Source: an uncultured Oscillospiraceae bacterium
GTDB taxonomy: Bacteria; Bacillota; Clostridia; Oscillospirales; Ruminococcaceae
Length of the DNA: 64,000 nucleotides
Reading direction: 5' to 3'
Assembly (NCBI GenBank): GCA_900539695.1
Contig: UQDG01000012.1
Coordinates: forward strand, 11,382-75,381
Shown: positions 28,060-37,105 of the stretch, in pieces
Layout: each line of letters begins with the position of its first letter
Numbering within the stretch: position 1 is the first letter of the stretch
Notes under the pieces: model-generated
Database searches by the model: none
What the model was told of the DNA's origin: nothing
The model's input: only the letters and a program-made list of their open reading frames with translations
Translations under genes and position numbers: made by a program

Positions 28060-28073
28060 TTTACGGGAGTTTC

Positions 28074-28110
28074 CCTCCTTTCTTGAAAGAAAGGAACCGA
28101 AAGAACTTTA
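28074..28110 (+). repeat. Stop-adjacent hairpin repeat, copy 4
   Basis: Starts 14 nt after the uxaC stop: CCTTTCTTGAAAGAAAGG followed by AACCGAAAGAACTTT. Same sense as uxaC. Confidence 0.7.
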
Positions 28111-28130
28111 AACAAATAAAACAGCAAAAT

Positions 28131-28183
28131 GCCCCTGCCTGGGGATGGTTCAAAACCAACCTGGGCAGGGGCGTTTTTTATTT
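28131..28183. terminator. Bidirectional terminator between uxaC and DUF5662
   Basis: GCCCCTGCC and GGCAGGGGC pair around a long inner segment that folds on GGTT/AACC, with TTTTTTATTT on the plus strand. On the minus strand the distal tract ATTTTGCTGTTTT could serve the converging gene, whose stop codon overlaps the plus-strand T-run. Confidence 0.75.
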
Positions 28184-28717
28184 CTTTTTGCCTAATAATT
28201 CTTTGCGGATATACGCAAAACATGCATCCTCGCCCTCATCGCGCAGGATCAGCAGGCAGGTCTCCAGCTGCTTTCTTGTCTCGGGGTGCAGGATGTAATG
28301 GTCTTTGCTGTGGTCGTAGTATTCCCATGCAGCGGCATCTGTGTAGTTTTTGCCTTTGTAGTTTTTGCTGGCGGCAATGCGGTCACACACCATCTCAGCT
28401 ACGTACTTTTCCGGCATGCGCATACCGGCCATGGCGTGGTCGCCGTCCGGTGCGTAGTCGATCCAGTATTCCAGATGGTGCTTATTGCGTCCCTTATGGT
28501 GCAGCCAGGCGGCGCTGTAGCCTTCTTTCTGGCGCTGGGCGTTGTTGGGGCTGCAGATCCCCTGCCAGTACTTGGCACCAGCCCAGAATTCCACCGGGGA
28601 CAGCTTGCTTAAATCGTGGGTAAGGCCCTGCCAGTACAGCCCGCAGCGGAAGCAGTTTTGCATCACCAGCATTTTGTGGTGGTGGATCGTTTTGTAATGT
28701 TTAATGGGATGCCACAA
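28178..28717 (-). CDS. DUF5662 family protein
   Basis: 179 residues starting at a TTG (28715-28717), chosen because GGAGGAG lies 8 nt upstream and the early residues HPIKHYKTIHHHK fit the family. The body has FRCGLYWQGLTHDLSKLSP and HHKGRNKHHLEYWIDY, a His/Asp-rich set that resembles a metal-binding helical bundle; a function is not known. It overlaps the end of the membrane protein gene upstream by 17 bp and is probably translated from the same mRNA. Database entries for such proteins are sometimes called catalase without good support; I do not adopt that. Confidence 0.75.
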   Translation of the reverse strand: MWHPIKHYKTIHHHKMLVMQNCFRCGLYWQGLTHDLSKLSPVEFWAGAKYWQGICSPNNAQRQKEGYSAAWLHHKGRNKHHLEYWIDYAPDGDHAMAGMRMPEKYVAEMVCDRIAASKNYKGKNYTDAAAWEYYDHSKDHYILHPETRKQLETCLLILRDEGEDACFAYIRKELLGKKK

Positions 28718-30035
28718 GGTCAGGTCTCCTCCTGAACAGCAAAGATACGATTTCTTTTGTCATGACCACCAGTGCCAGGCAGCTGACCGGCACCAGCGCA
28801 AAGTGCCACAGCATCGGCACCAGATGGGTATGTATGGCGGCGTGGGCCTTGGAAAGCACCATCCACGATACCGGCGCGGCCAAGCTCAGCACCCAGGCCG
28901 TGGCCAGCGGGGCCAGTTTGGCCGGCTGCCCGCGGCGGGCCAGCAGTACGGCGCAGAGGATGCCCTCTGCCAGCACCGCAGCCAGCAGCGGCAGCAGCGT
29001 AATCGTCACAGGGCCGAACTGCAAAAGAGGCTCCTTGTTTTCCACAAAATAGAGGTGCAGCACCTCCGGGATGGTGACGGCGCGCACAGCGTTATCGCTG
29101 ACGCTGACGCGGCTGGTGACAGCCTGGGTCATGCTGGCGAAAGCCTCGGCGGCGGTGCCGAAATACTGCACCTCCTGCCAGAACCACAGCCCCAGTGCCG
29201 CGGCCATGCCGCCCAGTGCCGCTGCGCCGGTGCCTACCGTGCGGCCCAGCCAGCGGCGGGCGGCGGGCAGGTTTCGGTCAACGCAAAGGGATTGCATGAG
29301 TGCGCAGCAAAGCGGGATCTCGCACAAAATCAAAAAGGTGGAGACAAACTCAAACCCGCACATGCAGCGGATGAGTACCGCCAGCGCCACCAGCCCAAAG
29401 CACCAGCCGGACGTGCGGCCTTTGCGCACGGTAACGCGGCAAAGCAGCAGCGACGCCAGCACCGGCAGCAGCCAGGTCCACAGGCACCAGTACAGGTCTT
29501 TCATACCCCGCTGGGGCCAGGGGGCAAACACAACGGCCAACACCCAGACCAGCGCAGCCGCCGGGCCTGCCTGCCGCCAGGCAGCCAGCGCCAGCAGCAG
29601 CTCGGCTGCGTAAAACAGGATGCAGTTTACGGTGTACAGCCAGGTCTCCCGCGTCTCGCCGCTGGGCTGTACCAGACGAAACGCGCGGTTAAGCAGCCCG
29701 AATGCCCAGCCCTGCAGGCCGGATTGGTGGGTGTAGGCCTGGAAATCCTCGGCGTTGACCGGCGTGTTTTCCCGGAACCAGGTGCGGTTCTGGCCGTCGC
29801 TCCACTCCTGGGTATACACCCCCATAAAGCCGCCGGGGGCGGATTGGTGGTTTTCCATCTGGAGCATCCGGCCAAACACCAACGGCTGGGAACCGGTATC
29901 CCAAAAGCCGGTGGCGTAGGTGCTGGCGTTCTGCCGCCAGTGGGTCAGCAGCGACGCCAGCAGCACCACCGCCAGCAAGGTAAGCACCCGCCGCAGCCAA
30001 ACCGGCAGGCGGGTAAACGGTTGATGAATCGGCAT
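28701..30035 (-). CDS. Polytopic membrane protein of unknown function
   Basis: 444 residues. TM1 is at about 15-32 (RVLTLLAVVLLASLLTHW), followed by an external loop of about 100 residues rich in Trp, Gln and Asn. About eight more hydrophobic helices follow, with strong ones near 140-155, 165-175, 190-205, 275-295 and 345-370. The layout of one short helix, one long external loop and many helices resembles membrane glycosyltransferases or polymer ligases, but no catalytic motif was recognised. It overlaps the DUF5662 gene, so the two likely form an operon. Confidence 0.6.
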   Translation of the reverse strand: MPIHQPFTRLPVWLRRVLTLLAVVLLASLLTHWRQNASTYATGFWDTGSQPLVFGRMLQMENHQSAPGGFMGVYTQEWSDGQNRTWFRENTPVNAEDFQAYTHQSGLQGWAFGLLNRAFRLVQPSGETRETWLYTVNCILFYAAELLLALAAWRQAGPAAALVWVLAVVFAPWPQRGMKDLYWCLWTWLLPVLASLLLCRVTVRKGRTSGWCFGLVALAVLIRCMCGFEFVSTFLILCEIPLCCALMQSLCVDRNLPAARRWLGRTVGTGAAALGGMAAALGLWFWQEVQYFGTAAEAFASMTQAVTSRVSVSDNAVRAVTIPEVLHLYFVENKEPLLQFGPVTITLLPLLAAVLAEGILCAVLLARRGQPAKLAPLATAWVLSLAAPVSWMVLSKAHAAIHTHLVPMLWHFALVPVSCLALVVMTKEIVSLLFRRRPDLVASH

Positions 30036-30081
30036 AAATTGAAAGTTCCTTAAATCTTTGCTTTAGCGTATCTCTAAAAGT

Positions 30082-30141
30082 CTCCCTCTGCGAGACAGAC
30101 TCCCCCGGTACGGGGGAGATGGCGCAAAGCGCCAGAGGGGG
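30082..30141. repeat. CTCCCTCTGCGAGACAG intergenic hairpin repeat, copy 1
   Basis: The outer arms CCCTCTG and CAGAGGG enclose CTCCCCCG-GTA-CGGGGGAG and GGCGC-AAA-GCGCC hairpins. A near-identical copy starts at 44012, and a related longer block lies at 50720-50850. It lies between the membrane protein gene and the beta-CASP gene. Confidence 0.65.
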
Positions 30142-30165
30142 CCAAAGATGCACGGCTCACATATT

Positions 30166-31788
30166 TTATCTATCCCACTTATCGCACAAGCTGGCGATCT
30201 GGCTGGCGAACTTGGCCAGGTCCTTGTTAGCGCCGCCCTGGTTGTGGCGGATGACTTCCATCAAACGCTGGCCCATATTGACCAGGCGGTCGTAAGCAGC
30301 GCTGGTGCGCACATTGGCTTCGGTGCGGGTCTTGACGATTTTTTGCGTGTTCCCGGTCTCGGCGCAGGCGGCGCGGCCATCGCTGACGATCCAGACAGCG
30401 CCGTTGTAGGGCGCGTCGGCCTCGTAGCCTTCAGCCCGCAGCTTTTCGGCCCAGTGGGCGGCCACGGCATCCTCGCCATGGTTGACAAAGACGAACTTCG
30501 GCTTTTCGTCAAAGGCGTGCAGCCAGGCGGCCAGGCCGTCCTTGTCGGCGTGGCCGGAAAGCCCGCTCAGCTGCCGGATGCTCGCCTTGACCTGCACCGG
30601 CTCGCCAAACAGCTTGACTTCCTGCGCGCCGTTGACCAGCGCGTTGCCCAGCGTGCCGGGGCTTTGGTAGCCCACGAACAGCACGGTGCACTCCGGCCGC
30701 CAAAGGTTATACTTTAAATGGTGGCGGATGCGGCCCGCGTCGCACATGCCCGCCGCCGAGATGATGACCTTCGGCACAGGGTCGCCGTTGATGGCCATGG
30801 ATTCTTCCTTGGTCTCGCTGATGTGCAGGCCGGGGAACTGCAGCGGGTTCCGGCCTGCCTGCACCAGGGCCAGGGCTTCCTCGTCATAGCACTCGCTGAA
30901 ATTCTCGCGGAAGATAGTGGTGGACTTGCTGGCCAGCGGACTATCCACATACACCGGGAAATTGCCGTGGCCGGTCACGCGGCCCTCGGCCTTGATCTGC
31001 CGCAGAAAATACAGCAGTTCCTGGGTGCGGCCCACCGCAAAGCTGGGGATGACCACGTTACCGCCCTTATCAAAGGTAGATTGCAGCACGTCAGTCAACT
31101 CGCCCAGGTAGTCCGGCTTGGGGCCGTGGCTGCGGTCGCCGTAGGTGGACTCCATAATCAAGTAGTCAGCGTGGCCGGGGTTGGCGGGGTCCTTGATGAG
31201 CGGCTGGTGGGTGTTGCCAATATCGCCGGAGAAAACGATGATCTCCGGCTGCTTGCCCGGTTCGGTCACGCGCAGCGAGATGGAGGCGCTGCCCAGCAGG
31301 TGGCCTACATCGGTAAAGCGCATCTCGATTTTACCCGTTGGTCCATCAAACAGGTTTTGCCAGGTCTCATAGGGGCAGGGCACGAACTGCTGCATGACCT
31401 TCTCGGCATCCTCGACGGTATAATCGGGTTCGACCATATCGGCACCACTGCGCATGGCCTTACGGTTTTTCCACTCAGCCTCCTGCTCCTGGATATGGGC
31501 CGAGTCCTCCAGCATGATGGCACAGAGGTCGCGGGTGGCGTCGGTGGTGTAAATGGGGCCGCGGTAGCCGTTTTTGTACAGGTACGGGATGCGGCCCGAG
31601 TGGTCGATGTGAGCGTGAGTCAGCAGCAGAGCTTCGTAGGTGCCGGGGGCATAGGGCAGGTCGGCGTTTTCGTAGACGTCGCGGCCCTGCTCCATGCCGC
31701 AGTCGATCAGGATACGATGTCCTGCAGCTTCCAGCTGGGTACAGCTGCCCGTAACCTCACGGTCAGCGCCTAAAAAGGTAAGCTTCAT
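30166..31788 (-). CDS. Beta-CASP metallo-beta-lactamase fold RNase-like protein
   Basis: The 540-residue protein has the MBL metal motif LLTHAHIDHSG (about residues 55-65), DCGMEQGRD, GHLLGSASI and SGDIGNTH. The beta-CASP domain (about 210-430) has ESTYGDRSH, PSFAVGRTQELLY and SAAGMCDAGRIRHHL. The C-terminal LSGLSGHADKDGL and FVNHGEDA match the RNA-processing MBL domain. Such proteins act as RNA endo- or exonucleases in the cytoplasm. It is distinct from RNase J and closer to the CPSF-like Ysh1/KH-less bacterial group. A C-terminal helical extension (about 480-540) has no known role. Confidence 0.88.
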   Translation of the reverse strand: MKLTFLGADREVTGSCTQLEAAGHRILIDCGMEQGRDVYENADLPYAPGTYEALLLTHAHIDHSGRIPYLYKNGYRGPIYTTDATRDLCAIMLEDSAHIQEQEAEWKNRKAMRSGADMVEPDYTVEDAEKVMQQFVPCPYETWQNLFDGPTGKIEMRFTDVGHLLGSASISLRVTEPGKQPEIIVFSGDIGNTHQPLIKDPANPGHADYLIMESTYGDRSHGPKPDYLGELTDVLQSTFDKGGNVVIPSFAVGRTQELLYFLRQIKAEGRVTGHGNFPVYVDSPLASKSTTIFRENFSECYDEEALALVQAGRNPLQFPGLHISETKEESMAINGDPVPKVIISAAGMCDAGRIRHHLKYNLWRPECTVLFVGYQSPGTLGNALVNGAQEVKLFGEPVQVKASIRQLSGLSGHADKDGLAAWLHAFDEKPKFVFVNHGEDAVAAHWAEKLRAEGYEADAPYNGAVWIVSDGRAACAETGNTQKIVKTRTEANVRTSAAYDRLVNMGQRLMEVIRHNQGGANKDLAKFASQIASLCDKWDR

Positions 31789-31857
31789 AGAATACGCCTC
31801 CCCATAGAAAATCGTTTAGATTCTTCTACGATCAAATTTTACGGCTCGCTGCCGTTT

Positions 31858-34674
31858 TTACTTGTTATTCCGTCCGACGCCATATCGCGGGGCTTCGGGC
31901 AGGATGAAATCGGTGGTAAAGTTCTCGGTCAAATCGTTGATGTTCATGCGCACATCCCAGTACACATCGCCGTAATCGCGCAGCACCGTGTAATTTTCGG
32001 TGCCGATGGTGGCCAACGTCTGGGTGTCGGTAACGATGAGCACGGTATCCCCTGCCGGTTCGTACTCGCTCAGGGATTCCTGATAGGTGCGGGAGACACC
32101 GTCGAGGCCTGCCAGCGTGCGGGCGGTGTCGGCGCTGACCGAAACCAGCTGCACCCGGGCTGCCTTGGGCAGCAGGTCCAGCAGCGTGCCGCGGCTGATG
32201 TCGCCGTACTCCGGCTCGCCCACATTGCCTGCCAGTGCCGTGAACTCGCTGCCGGTCCAGCCCTCGGGCCAGTGGTCACGGTCGTTCTCAGCGATTTCCT
32301 GATACAGCGCCGCCAGATAGTTGGCGAAGCTGATCGTCTTTTCAGCGTCCGGGTTGGCCGCGTAGGTGAACAGCGGCGTGTAGTAGATGCTCTGGTCGTC
32401 GGCATCCAGCCCGGCCAGCTTGGCGGCGGCGTAGGCGTAGGCTTCGGCCCCCTGCTGCTGGGCTTCGTCGACCGTCTCCGCGGGGGTGCTGGTATCCTTT
32501 CCGCCCACAGCCTCGGTGTCCTTGTCCGGGTCGGCGGCATCGCCGCCGGTCTGGGTGTCATCGGTCGTGATGGTCAGGCTCTCCCAGGTGGAGCGGCTGG
32601 CCTGCAGCGTATCGGCGGTTACAGTGTCGGCCCCGCGCACGGCCACACCGCCGCCCTGGGTGAACACCAGGTCAAAGCGGGCCACACCGTCCAGCCCCAG
32701 CGCCGCACCGGCGCGATAGAGAGTATCCTGGCCGCTGGCGCTGCTGCTGCCGTCCACGATGGCGGTCACGCCCAGGTCTTTCAGCGTGGTTTGCAGCGCG
32801 GCGGTGTCCACGCCGGGGGTGGCGATGCAGATGATGGCATCCACGCCCTGGGCCTGCAAAGCAGCCACCTGTTCGCTGGCGGTCTGGGTCAGGTCGTTGG
32901 CAAAGGGCGTTTCCTCGTTGACCAGGCTGATCTTGTTGTTGACGGTGTCGGCATCGGCCAGCGAGAAGAACCCGATGCGGTAGCCCGCACGGGTGATTAC
33001 GTAGTTCATGCCGTTGGTGATGCGGTTGCGGTTCCAGCTGGTAGAGCGGTAGAAGATCGCTGCACCGTCAGAATCCCGCAAGTTGGCAGCCAGCGACGGA
33101 CCGCTTCCCATATTGGCGTCGCTGCGCAGGCGGGAGATGCCGTAGGCCAGGTCCTCGGCCCCGAAGGCCTGCAGGTCGTACCCGGCAGCGGAAAAGCTGC
33201 TGAGCATATCCATGCCGCCGGTCATGCTGGCCACGGTGGTGCCGTGCAGGCTGCCGCCCGCGTCCACGAGGATCGAATCCGGCGTGCTGGCTTTCAGCGC
33301 GGCCACATCGGCCAGGCTGACGTTGTCGTTGGCTCGCTGGCCCGCCAGGGAGCCGGTGGCAAAAATGGGCACGGTGATGTCGCCCACCCGCACAAGGCAC
33401 TGGATGCTCTCGGTGCCGTCGGCCAGCGTGGCGGTGATGGTACACTCGCCGCTGTCGGCCTTGGCGCGCACAAGGCCGTGCTTATCCACGGTCGCCACAC
33501 TCTTGTCGCTGGTGGTCCAGAAAATTTTCTGCCCGCCATTTTCCTCGTCCGGCTGGTTGGTGGTCAGATTCGCGTAGGCATCCTTACCGTCCAGATGCAG
33601 CTCCGTCTGGCGGGTGTCGTTGAGCAGCGTCGGCGTGGCCGTTTTGCCGTTGCAGCTGGAAATTTCGCCGAAAGCAAACGGCCGCATGACGAAATCAATA
33701 TCCACCGTCTCGCTCTCGACACCGTAGTCCGCGCCAGGCTCGGAATAGCTGCACTGCCACATATCGTAGGTGCCGGTGTAGCCCAGTTCGTCCGCAAAGC
33801 GGGCGATCCAGAGATTCTCGCGCCAGGGGTCGAACGCCGCATCACTGAAGCGGGCGCGCACCCAGTTCAGCGAGGCATAGATGCCCTGTTTGCCGGTGTA
33901 GCCCAGCTCGGTCAGGCGGTCAAAAAACGCTTTGGTGATGGCGGCCATCTCGTCCGGGAAGATGCCGCTGATGCTCTTGTCCTCCAGATCGTAGTAGACG
34001 GGGTAGGACAGCCGGTAGGGCGCGGCGGTGTAGTCCTCGAGTCCCTCCTGCGGCGGGGCAACCAGGCCCAGCAGGCGGGCAACGTGGTCGGCCTCGCTGC
34101 GGGCTTCGTCCTCGGTGGTAGCGTAGGAGTAGATGTACGCGCCGAACGGGATGCCCAAACGGGTGCACTCATCAGCGTTGCGGCGCCACTGGGGATCGTC
34201 CTGGTTCCATCCCTGCTCCTGGCCGTCCCACTCACCGCCGAAACCGCAGCGGATGATGGCGAAGTCGACGCCGTTGCTCTTGGCCTTTTCCCAATCAACC
34301 GCGCCCTGATATTTCGATACATCGATGCCTTTCAGCACGGCGGCAGGCATAGCCTCGCCGCTCTCATTAAAGTAGTAGCCCAGTTCATTCTTCTGCCAGG
34401 CAGCCGCCGGGGTGCCGAAGTCTGCCTTGGCAGGCCCGGTGGGACCAGCCGAGCAGCGGGTAAGTACCACAGCCAGCACAATGACCAGCACCAGACAGGC
34501 GGCGCAGAGGCCCAAAACAGCCCGGCTGCGGCGTTTTTTGCTGGTTTTTCTGGGCGGCTGTTTGGGTGTACGGGGCGGCACACCTGCCCCACCCTGCTGC
34601 CGGGCCGGCCCAGCCCCGGAAACAGCCCTTTGCGCACGCGCCGGGCTGCGGTATACTTTGCGTTCGTCTGCCAC
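31858..34674 (-). CDS. GH25 lysozyme fused to Big-type domain and degenerate 5'-nucleotidase-like module
   Basis: 938 residues from a GTG start (34672-34674) behind AGAGAGGG. Residues 1-50 are basic, Pro-rich and cytoplasmic, with TM at 52-72. The GH25 muramidase (about 114-335) has GIDVSKYQGAVDW (Asp118) and YYDLEDKSISG (Asp229-x-Glu231), so it looks active on peptidoglycan. A bacterial Ig-like repeat follows (about 355-432). Residues 434-690 align by eye with UshA-type metallophosphatases, but the metal ligands are gone: VPIFATGSLAGQR replaces the DxH region and FGAEDLAYG replaces GNHD/E. A Thr/Asp/Gly linker leads to a 5'-nucleotidase C-terminal-like part (about 730-925; GDISRGTLLDLLPKAARVQL). 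Likely an anchored envelope protein. Confidence 0.85.
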   Translation of the reverse strand: MADERKVYRSPARAQRAVSGAGPARQQGGAGVPPRTPKQPPRKTSKKRRSRAVLGLCAACLVLVIVLAVVLTRCSAGPTGPAKADFGTPAAAWQKNELGYYFNESGEAMPAAVLKGIDVSKYQGAVDWEKAKSNGVDFAIIRCGFGGEWDGQEQGWNQDDPQWRRNADECTRLGIPFGAYIYSYATTEDEARSEADHVARLLGLVAPPQEGLEDYTAAPYRLSYPVYYDLEDKSISGIFPDEMAAITKAFFDRLTELGYTGKQGIYASLNWVRARFSDAAFDPWRENLWIARFADELGYTGTYDMWQCSYSEPGADYGVESETVDIDFVMRPFAFGEISSCNGKTATPTLLNDTRQTELHLDGKDAYANLTTNQPDEENGGQKIFWTTSDKSVATVDKHGLVRAKADSGECTITATLADGTESIQCLVRVGDITVPIFATGSLAGQRANDNVSLADVAALKASTPDSILVDAGGSLHGTTVASMTGGMDMLSSFSAAGYDLQAFGAEDLAYGISRLRSDANMGSGPSLAANLRDSDGAAIFYRSTSWNRNRITNGMNYVITRAGYRIGFFSLADADTVNNKISLVNEETPFANDLTQTASEQVAALQAQGVDAIICIATPGVDTAALQTTLKDLGVTAIVDGSSSASGQDTLYRAGAALGLDGVARFDLVFTQGGGVAVRGADTVTADTLQASRSTWESLTITTDDTQTGGDAADPDKDTEAVGGKDTSTPAETVDEAQQQGAEAYAYAAAKLAGLDADDQSIYYTPLFTYAANPDAEKTISFANYLAALYQEIAENDRDHWPEGWTGSEFTALAGNVGEPEYGDISRGTLLDLLPKAARVQLVSVSADTARTLAGLDGVSRTYQESLSEYEPAGDTVLIVTDTQTLATIGTENYTVLRDYGDVYWDVRMNINDLTENFTTDFILPEAPRYGVGRNNK

Positions 34675-34775
34675 GATGATGCCCTCTCTTTGTCTATATA
34701 TAAAAATGTGTATAGTCGTTTATGTATGACTGGACTTTAAAGCCCTCTCCCGGATAGGGCCTTTTAAGGGGATAT

Positions 34776-34804
34776 TAATTAAGAATAGTGTATCATTTTG
34801 TCAA
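34776..34804 (-). promoter_or_regulatory. Possible promoter of the GH25 fusion gene
   Basis: TTGACA (34799-34804) and TAATTA (34776-34781) with a 17-bp spacer on the minus strand; the -10 is imperfect. Confidence 0.45.
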
Positions 34805-34840
34805 AGAAAATACAATCCAGGAGAGACGGTAGATTTTGTA

Positions 34841-34902
34841 AAAAATTTAGCACCCCTGCAAAACTGCAGGGGTGCCAAAACAGCCGGCCCGAAGGCCGGC
34901 TG
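34841..34902 (-). terminator. Tandem terminator after the COG2509 gene
   Basis: On the minus strand CAGCCGGCC/GGCCGGCTG (34881-34902) is followed by TTTT, then GCACCCCTGC/GCAGGGGTGC (34850-34875) by TAAATTTTTTA. Confidence 0.8.
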
Positions 34903-34921
34903 CCAAGTATGTGTTTACAAA

Positions 34922-36325
34922 TCAAAAGCCGTGCTTTTCCATCAGCTTGCGGCCCATCAGTACGCCCATAACGGAAGCCATCATCAGGCCGCGGGTCCAG
35001 CCGGAGGAATCGCCCAGGCAGTGCAGACCCTCGATATTCGTCTCCAGGTCGGTATCCATCTTGACCTTGTTGGAGTAGAACTTCAGCTCGGGGCTGTACA
35101 GCAGGGTCTCGGGGCTGGCGAAGCCGGGCACGACCTCGTCCATCATCTTGATGAACTCGATGATGTTGACCATGGCGCGGTAGGGCATGGCGGCGGTGAT
35201 GTCACCAGCCACGGCGTCCTTCAGCGTCGGGCGCACGTTGGTGCGGGCCAGTTCCTTGGCCCAGGTACGCTTGCCGTCCAGGATGTCGCCGTAGCGCTGC
35301 ACCAGGATGTGGCCGGCACCCAGCATGTTGGTCAACTCGCCGACTTTCTGTGCGTAGGCGATGGGCTGGTTGAACGGCTCGGTGAAGTTGTGGCTGACCA
35401 GAATGGCCAGGTTTGTGTTGTTGCTCTTCTTCTCCTTGAAGCTGTGGCCGTTGACGACAGCGAGGTCGTTGTCGTAGTTTTCCTGGGCCACAAAGCCGCC
35501 GGGGTTCTGGCAGAAAGTACGCACTTTGTTGTGCCAGGGGGCCGGGTAGCCGATCAGCTTGCCCTCGTACAGGACCTGGTTGATCTTCTCCATGACCTCG
35601 TTGCGGCACTCGACGCGGACACCGATGTCAACGGTGCCGGGCTTGTGGGCAATGTTGTGCTCGGCGCAGAGCTTCTCCAGCCAATCGGCGCCGCGGCGGC
35701 CGGTGGCGATGACCACCTGCTTGGCGTAGATGTCGCGGGATTCGTCCTTCTCGCGGATGCGCACACCCTTGCAGGCGGATTCCTCGAGGATGATGTTCTC
35801 GCACTCGGTGTTGAACAGCATCTCCACGCCGGCGTCGGCCAGATAGTTCTGGATGTTCAGGTAGAGCTGCTGGGCCTTCTCGGTGCCCAGGTGGCGGATG
35901 GGGCAATCGACCAGCTGCAGGCCCGCTTGGATAGCGCGCTTGCGGATGTCCTTGATGTCGGGGCCTTCGTAGACGCCCTCTACCTTCGGATCAGCGCCGA
36001 ATTCCAGGTAGATCTTATCGGTGTAGTCGATCAGTTCCTGGGCGAAGTCCTCACCGATCAGGTCGGGCAGTTCGCCGCCGACCTGGTAGGACAGGGACAG
36101 CTTGCCGTCCGAGAATGCGCCCGCGCCGGAAAAGCCGGTGGTGATGGCGCAGGTCGGCTTGCAGTTTACGCAGACACCGGTTTTATCCTTGGGGCAGTGG
36201 CGCTTTTCCACAGGCTTGCCCTTTTCGATAAGCAGGATCTTGTGGGGATTGCAGCTTTTGCGCAGCAGCTCCAGCGCGGTGAAAATACCGGCAGGGCCGG
36301 CGCCTACGATGATCAGATCATACAT
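34922..36325 (-). CDS. FAD-dependent dehydrogenase, COG2509 type
   Basis: The 467-residue flavoprotein begins MYDLIIVGAGPAGIFTALEL, an FAD Rossmann motif (residues 5-20), followed by a Cys-rich loop CPKDKTGVCVNCKPTC (about 44-59) and TTGFSGAGAFSDGKLSLS. The C-terminus has IEGLHCLGDSSGWTRGLMMAS, the family FAD/GD motif. COG2509 proteins are widespread in clostridia and of unknown substrate. It is the third gene after the kinase-like and DUF308 genes on the minus strand (62-bp gap), ending in a tandem terminator. Confidence 0.88.
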   Translation of the reverse strand: MYDLIIVGAGPAGIFTALELLRKSCNPHKILLIEKGKPVEKRHCPKDKTGVCVNCKPTCAITTGFSGAGAFSDGKLSLSYQVGGELPDLIGEDFAQELIDYTDKIYLEFGADPKVEGVYEGPDIKDIRKRAIQAGLQLVDCPIRHLGTEKAQQLYLNIQNYLADAGVEMLFNTECENIILEESACKGVRIREKDESRDIYAKQVVIATGRRGADWLEKLCAEHNIAHKPGTVDIGVRVECRNEVMEKINQVLYEGKLIGYPAPWHNKVRTFCQNPGGFVAQENYDNDLAVVNGHSFKEKKSNNTNLAILVSHNFTEPFNQPIAYAQKVGELTNMLGAGHILVQRYGDILDGKRTWAKELARTNVRPTLKDAVAGDITAAMPYRAMVNIIEFIKMMDEVVPGFASPETLLYSPELKFYSNKVKMDTDLETNIEGLHCLGDSSGWTRGLMMASVMGVLMGRKLMEKHGF

Positions 36326-36387
36326 GGATGGGGATTCTCTCCTTTAAAAATATGTGGGGACATTTATAACAGGGTGCAGGCACCCGG

Positions 36388-37092
36388 TCAGGTTTTGCTG
36401 GAGTCCTCGTCGGACACGTCAGTACTCTCGGCATCGTACACGACAGGTTCTCCGTCCCGGGTCGCGTCCACGATGTCGGTGCCCGCGGCCTCAGCTTCGT
36501 CCAGGGCATCGCCCAGGGCGGTCAGGGTCGCGTTGACGGCGGCATTGGCCATGCGGTCCAGCGTGCGCAGCTCCATGGCCGCATACAGGATGCAGCCAAG
36601 ATTCAACGCACCTTCGACGATCAACAGGATGCCGCAGAGCATCACCACACTAACAGCCGCACCGAACGGGTGCCAGATGAGCAGCGCACCCAGCGCAATG
36701 GACACAATGCTGAACAGCAGCAGCATCCACCACTTTTCGCCTTTGCGCTTTGCCAGGTCAATAGCCGAGCCGATGCGGCTGCAGCCATCCACCACGATAA
36801 AGATGCCAAACACTACCGGCAGAAAGCTGGCCACCACCTGGGGTTTTGCTAAAGTGAACAGGCCCAGCCCTGCCGTGATGACGCCGCCCACCAGCATAAA
36901 GGGCGCGGTGAAGCCGGTGCCCCGGATGCGGGCGTACTGGATCAGACAGACAATGCCGGTGATAAGCACCACCACGCCAAAGGCGTAGCAGATCCACAGC
37001 AGACTGGTTTCCGGCATGATGAGCAGCATCAGCCCCAGCACGATATAGGCGATGCTCATCAGCATCATTCCGCTTTTGACATAGCGCAGCAT
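36388..37092 (-). CDS. DUF308/HdeD-like membrane protein
   Basis: 234 residues with six predicted helices in the first 175: about 10-30, 36-54, 65-85, 90-110, 125-145 and 150-170. The paired short helices are typical of DUF308 proteins such as HdeD. The last 60 residues are soluble and acidic, ending DVSDEDSSKT. Family members are inner-membrane proteins, one linked to acid resistance in E. coli; a role here is unknown. It starts 13 bp after the cytidylate-kinase-like gene and is cotranscribed with it. Confidence 0.8.
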   Translation of the reverse strand: MLRYVKSGMMLMSIAYIVLGLMLLIMPETSLLWICYAFGVVVLITGIVCLIQYARIRGTGFTAPFMLVGGVITAGLGLFTLAKPQVVASFLPVVFGIFIVVDGCSRIGSAIDLAKRKGEKWWMLLLFSIVSIALGALLIWHPFGAAVSVVMLCGILLIVEGALNLGCILYAAMELRTLDRMANAAVNATLTALGDALDEAEAAGTDIVDATRDGEPVVYDAESTDVSDEDSSKT

Positions 37093-37105
37093 AGCAGCAC
37101 GCTCC

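Noticed and set aside
32272..34740. Plus-strand open frame of 822 residues opposite the GH25 fusion gene
   Set aside because: Composition typical of an antisense shadow; the minus-strand product has clear domains.
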